A DNA stretch of 9,426 nt from Alphaproteobacteria bacterium (lineage in GTDB: Bacteria; Pseudomonadota; Alphaproteobacteria; ATCC43930; CGMCC-115725): the NCBI GenBank assembly GCA_017353855.1, contig JAFMSA010000116.1, positions 1 to 9,426 of the forward strand. The letters run 5' to 3'. Below, one piece after another: positions 6,897-9,426 of the stretch. The first letter of the stretch is position 1; the number at the start of each line of letters is the position of its first letter. A program made the position numbers and the translations under genes. The notes under the pieces were generated by a model. That model searched no databases, was not told where the DNA came from, and worked only from the letters and a program-made list of their open reading frames with translations.

Positions 6897-6909
6897 CTTT
6901 AGCTTTAGC
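6892..6909 (+). repeat. Tandem hexamer TTTAGC x3 across the methyltransferase stop
   Basis: Three perfect consecutive copies of TTTAGC. The methyltransferase stop TAG (6894-6896) is in the first copy. Because six is a multiple of three, each further copy gives another in-frame TAG, so copy-number change would not alter the protein. Confidence 0.85.
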
Positions 6910-6928
6910 GTCCTGATCGAGCAGTTCG

Positions 6929-6984
6929 AGCGATCGGTTTGTCGTCATTGCGACGCTCAATGCGAAGAGGCAGCGACGATCGCT
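6929..6984. repeat. Nested inverted repeat in the convergent intergenic region
   Basis: AGCGATCG at 6929-6936 and CGATCGCT at 6977-6984 are perfect reverse complements, 40 bases apart. Nested inside are CATTG at 6946-6950 and CAATG at 6958-6962, also perfect complements around a 7-base loop. It sits 32 bases after the methyltransferase stop, ahead of the converging MFS remnant. No T-run follows on either strand, so a simple intrinsic terminator is not supported. It could be a degenerate dispersed palindromic repeat or a transcript-stabilising hairpin. Confidence 0.5.
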
Positions 6985-7060
6985 TGATCTCGGGAGGTTG
7001 GCGCTCACTATTCCGGCACCTGCCGGTTCTGAGGCCCTCGTGCGAGGATCACACCCGGCC

Positions 7061-7559
7061 CTATTCGGCCGAGATGCCTTTGCTGGTGTAGTCCGTCAGC
7101 ATCGCGGCGGCTATCCTTATAATCGCACAGCCGAGAATGCAAATGCAAAGCGCGATTGGAAAGCTCGAAATATAGGCTGCAAACAATATCGTCGTGATGG
7201 GCCGCGAGGAGCAGCCGGCGGCAATCGACGCGAGCTGTTAGCCGAGCAGATGAGCAGATGCCACTGGAGCGCAGCCTCTGGGAGTGCAGCTTCAGCGCCG
7301 CCGGCGGGCCGTAACCCGTCGTGGCCGGAAGCAAAGACCGTGCGCTCGCAAATGAAAGGCCGGCGGTTGGTGCCGAGCAACGTCAAGTAAATAAAGCTGA
7401 GGATCCGGACGAAGATCGACCCGATCACAGACATGCGCTTGCGGCCGATGCGGTCTGACAGGTGAGCGGCCATCCCGGTATCGAGAAAAATCTGAAAGTC
7501 TGGGCCAGGACCGCCGACAACATGAAATCGCGTGAAGCGCCGAGCACCGCTGTGGGCGC
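7061..7559 (-). pseudogene. Broken 3' half of an MFS transporter gene (metabolite:H+ symporter type)
   Basis: Only the C-terminal half of a twelve-helix major facilitator transporter, scattered over frames. It begins at once after the mutS stop with APTAVLGASRDFMLSAVLAQ (7559-7500). Another frame gives FQIFLDTGMAAHLSDRIGRK and MSVIGSIF (7497-7413), containing the loop signature LSDRIGRK. Another gives GYGPPAAL and RLRSSGI (about 7316-7257), then QLASIAAG, TTILFAAY, SSFPIALC, ILGCAII and MLTDYTSKGISAE, ending in TAG at 7063-7061. In that last frame a TAA at 7240-7238 stands where the family has tyrosine in SLGYQ. The DYTxxxISAE C-terminus and GYGPPAAL fit the metabolite:H+ symporter subfamily (shikimate, proline or dicarboxylate permeases). 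The N-terminal half and its start are missing. No membrane protein could be made; the former substrate is not known. Confidence 0.85.
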
Positions 7560-9426
7560 TTACTTTGCGGTCAGTCCCTTGAGCCGATAGACGAGGTCGA
7601 GCGCCTCGCGTGGGGTGAGTTCGTCGGGACTTACCTTTTCCAGTAGCTCCTCGGCGGCCGACGCGCGCGGCGGCGGGTCGGCGCGGCGGCGGGCAGCGCT
7701 GAATAACGGAAGGTCGTCGGCCAGCCGCGTGAGGGCCCCGCTATGCTCGCCCTTTTCGAGCGCCCCCAACACCTCGGCGGCACGCTGCGTGACACTCTTC
7801 GGCAAACCGGCGAGCTTGGCTACGTGAATGCCGTAGGAGCGATCGGCGGCGCCGGGGCCGACCTCGTGGAGAAAGACGACGTCGCCCTTCCATTCCTTGA
7901 CCCGCATCGTGTGGCAGTCGAGTGCCGTGAGCTTTGCGGCGAGTGCGGTCAGTTCGTGGTAATGCGTCGCGAACAAGGTACGGCAGCGGTTCACCTCGTG
8001 GAGATGCTCGAGGGCCGCCCAGGCGATGGACAGTCCGTCGAAAGTCGCCGTACCGCGACCGATCTCGTCGAGAATGACAAAAGCGCGAGGGCCCGCCTGG
8101 TTCAGGATCGCGGCAGTCTCGACCATCTCGACCATAAAGGTCGAACGACCGCGCGCCAGATCGTCAGCCGCGCCCACCCGGCTGAAGAGGCGGTCGACAA
8201 TGCCGATTGTCGCCGAGCGGGCGGGCACATAGGAGCCGATCTGCGCCAAAATCGCGATCAGCGCGTTCTGCCGCAGAAACGTGCTCTTGCCAGCCATGTT
8301 GGGTCCGGTGACGAGCCAGATGCGGTTGTCCGCCAGGCGGCAGTCATTGGCGACAAACCCGCCGGCATTGCCGGAAGCGGCAAGCGCTGCCTCGACTGTC
8401 GCATGGCGGCCGCCATTGACCTCGAAGGCCGTGCTCTCCTCGATAACCGGCCGCACCCATTGCGCCTCAGTTGCGAGCGCGGCAAGCGCCGCCGCAAGAT
8501 CGAGACTGGCGAGTGCCGCCGCCGCGGCGGCGATCTCGGCACGGCGCGCCATCACCTCGGCGACGAGGTCCTCATAGAGCCGCAGTTCCAGCGCCAACGT
8601 GCGCTCGGCGGCGCTGGCGATCTTGGTTGCAAACTCGGCGAGTTCGGCCGTCGTGTAGCGCTGCGCTCCCGCCATAGTCTGGCGATGGATAAACTCCGGC
8701 CCGAGCTTATCGGCGTGGCTCGCCGAAACTTCGATGTAATAGCCGATCACGTTGTTATGCCGGATCTTCAATGCGCCGATCGCAGTCTCCGCTGCGTAGC
8801 GCGCCTGCAGTGCGGCGATCATCCGGCGGCTCTCGTCGCGCAGTCTGCGCCACTCGTCGAGCTCTTCAGAATATCCGGCAGCGATGAACCCGCCGTCGCG
8901 AGCGGACATCGGCAGTTCGGCGCCGAGCGCGCGCCCGAGGCGGTCGACCAGGTGGCTGTGCTCGCCGAGCCGGCGTCGCGCTTCGGTCAGCCGCGCCGGC
9001 AACGGCACCAGCCCCGGCTGGCCAAGCATTGACCGCAATGAGGCGGTCACGCCCAGTGACTGGCGCAGTGCGGCGAGGTCGCGCGGGCCGCCGCGCCCGA
9101 GCCTCAGCCGCGTCAACGCCCGCTCAATGTCCGGGCAACCTTTCAGCCGGTCGCGCAGCTCGGCGCACGCTTCGGGACGGTCGACAAAGAACTGCACCGC
9201 ATCGAGGCGTTCCGCGATCGCCGCCAGTTCGGTGAGCGGTGCGGCAAGGTGTTCGGTGAGGAGGCGGGCTCCTGCTGCAGTGACCGTCCGATCGATCGTC
9301 GCAAGCAGACTGCCCCTACGCTCGCCGGACAACGTCGTCACTAGCTCGAGATTGCGCCGTGTCGCGGTATCGATCTGCATGATCGAACCGGGTGCTACAC
9401 GGTGAGGCGGTTCGAGGTGCGGTGCC
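7560..9426 (-). CDS. mutS: DNA mismatch repair protein MutS, 5' part outside window
   Basis: MutS recognises mismatches and recruits MutL. The frame is open to the right edge: 15 codons precede ATG 9380, and they fit MutS, so that ATG is internal and 621 codons are visible. What is present begins in the core/lever domain (IDTATRRNLEL, equivalent to the E. coli segment around 270). It then includes the clamp and the full ATPase and C-terminus. Counting from ATG 9380: Walker A TGPNMAGKST at 358-367, the STFMVEM signature at 413-419, Walker B VILDEIGRGT at 435-444, ATHYHEL at 471-477, and SYGIHVAKLAGLP at 515-527. DLPLF at 556-560 looks like a beta-clamp-binding motif, and DELTPREALDLVYRLK at the end matches the tetramerisation helices. 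The mismatch-binding domain is outside the window. The gene looks intact, so mismatch repair is probably retained. The stop directly abuts the MFS remnant. Confidence 0.97.
   Translation of the reverse strand, partial: APHLEPPHRVAPGSIMQIDTATRRNLELVTTLSGERRGSLLATIDRTVTAAGARLLTEHLAAPLTELAAIAERLDAVQFFVDRPEACAELRDRLKGCPDIERALTRLRLGRGGPRDLAALRQSLGVTASLRSMLGQPGLVPLPARLTEARRRLGEHSHLVDRLGRALGAELPMSARDGGFIAAGYSEELDEWRRLRDESRRMIAALQARYAAETAIGALKIRHNNVIGYYIEVSASHADKLGPEFIHRQTMAGAQRYTTAELAEFATKIASAAERTLALELRLYEDLVAEVMARRAEIAAAAAALASLDLAAALAALATEAQWVRPVIEESTAFEVNGGRHATVEAALAASGNAGGFVANDCRLADNRIWLVTGPNMAGKSTFLRQNALIAILAQIGSYVPARSATIGIVDRLFSRVGAADDLARGRSTFMVEMVETAAILNQAGPRAFVILDEIGRGTATFDGLSIAWAALEHLHEVNRCRTLFATHYHELTALAAKLTALDCHTMRVKEWKGDVVFLHEVGPGAADRSYGIHVAKLAGLPKSVTQRAAEVLGALEKGEHSGALTRLADDLPLFSAARRRADPPPRASAAEELLEKVSPDELTPREALDLVYRLKGLTAK

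Noticed and set aside
6998..7390. Plus-strand 130-aa ORF downstream of the methyltransferase
   Set aside because: Antisense to the MFS remnant. No ribosome site or recognisable motif was seen.
7743..9032. Plus-strand ORF of 429 aa
   Set aside because: Shadow of mutS, produced by high-GC codon bias on the opposite strand.
1..9426. CRISPR array, insertion sequence, toxin-antitoxin or phage-defence system
   Set aside because: No spaced direct repeats, transposase motifs, terminal repeats or defence-type domains were seen on either strand.

Overview
The window looks like a high-GC alphaproteobacterial chromosome. It carries a MucR/Ros-type zinc-finger regulator (a family essentially restricted to Alphaproteobacteria), a long MutS, an RmuC, and acyl-CoA enzymes. 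The order cannot be fixed from the sequence alone; Sphingomonadales and Hyphomicrobiales both fit.

Layout from left to right: an enoyl-CoA hydratase/isomerase-family gene (+) whose ATG seems to lie one base outside the window; a 350-base gap with an AT-rich patch; an acyl-CoA dehydrogenase-family gene (+); a broken SgcJ/EcaC-type NTF2-like gene (-); an SDR oxidoreductase (-), which probably once formed an operon with that broken gene; a divergent MucR-family regulator (+); a broken, truncated amidohydrolase (-); rmuC (-); a class I SAM methyltransferase (+), transcribed away from rmuC; a convergent gap with a nested inverted repeat; a broken 3' half of an MFS (metabolite:H+ symporter type) transporter gene (-); and the 3' two thirds of mutS (-), running off the right edge.

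The main result is hidden in the apparent gaps. At 2331-2711, about 4201-4716 and 7061-7559 the minus strand carries recognisable protein-coding remnants whose pieces lie in different frames and are interrupted by stop codons. A simple ORF caller sees only meaningless short ORFs there. The three remnants are accessory or catabolic in type, while the DNA-maintenance genes beside them (rmuC, mutS) are intact. This reads as local gene erosion. The MFS remnant begins directly at the mutS stop codon, which suggests a deletion endpoint.

The intact ECH, ACAD and SDR genes are of the kind used in CoA-ester catabolism. No substrate can be assigned, and their neighbourhood has lost possible partners. 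I found no convincing novel defence or mobile system. The most unusual protein detail is an acyl-CoA dehydrogenase with glycine at the usual catalytic-glutamate position.
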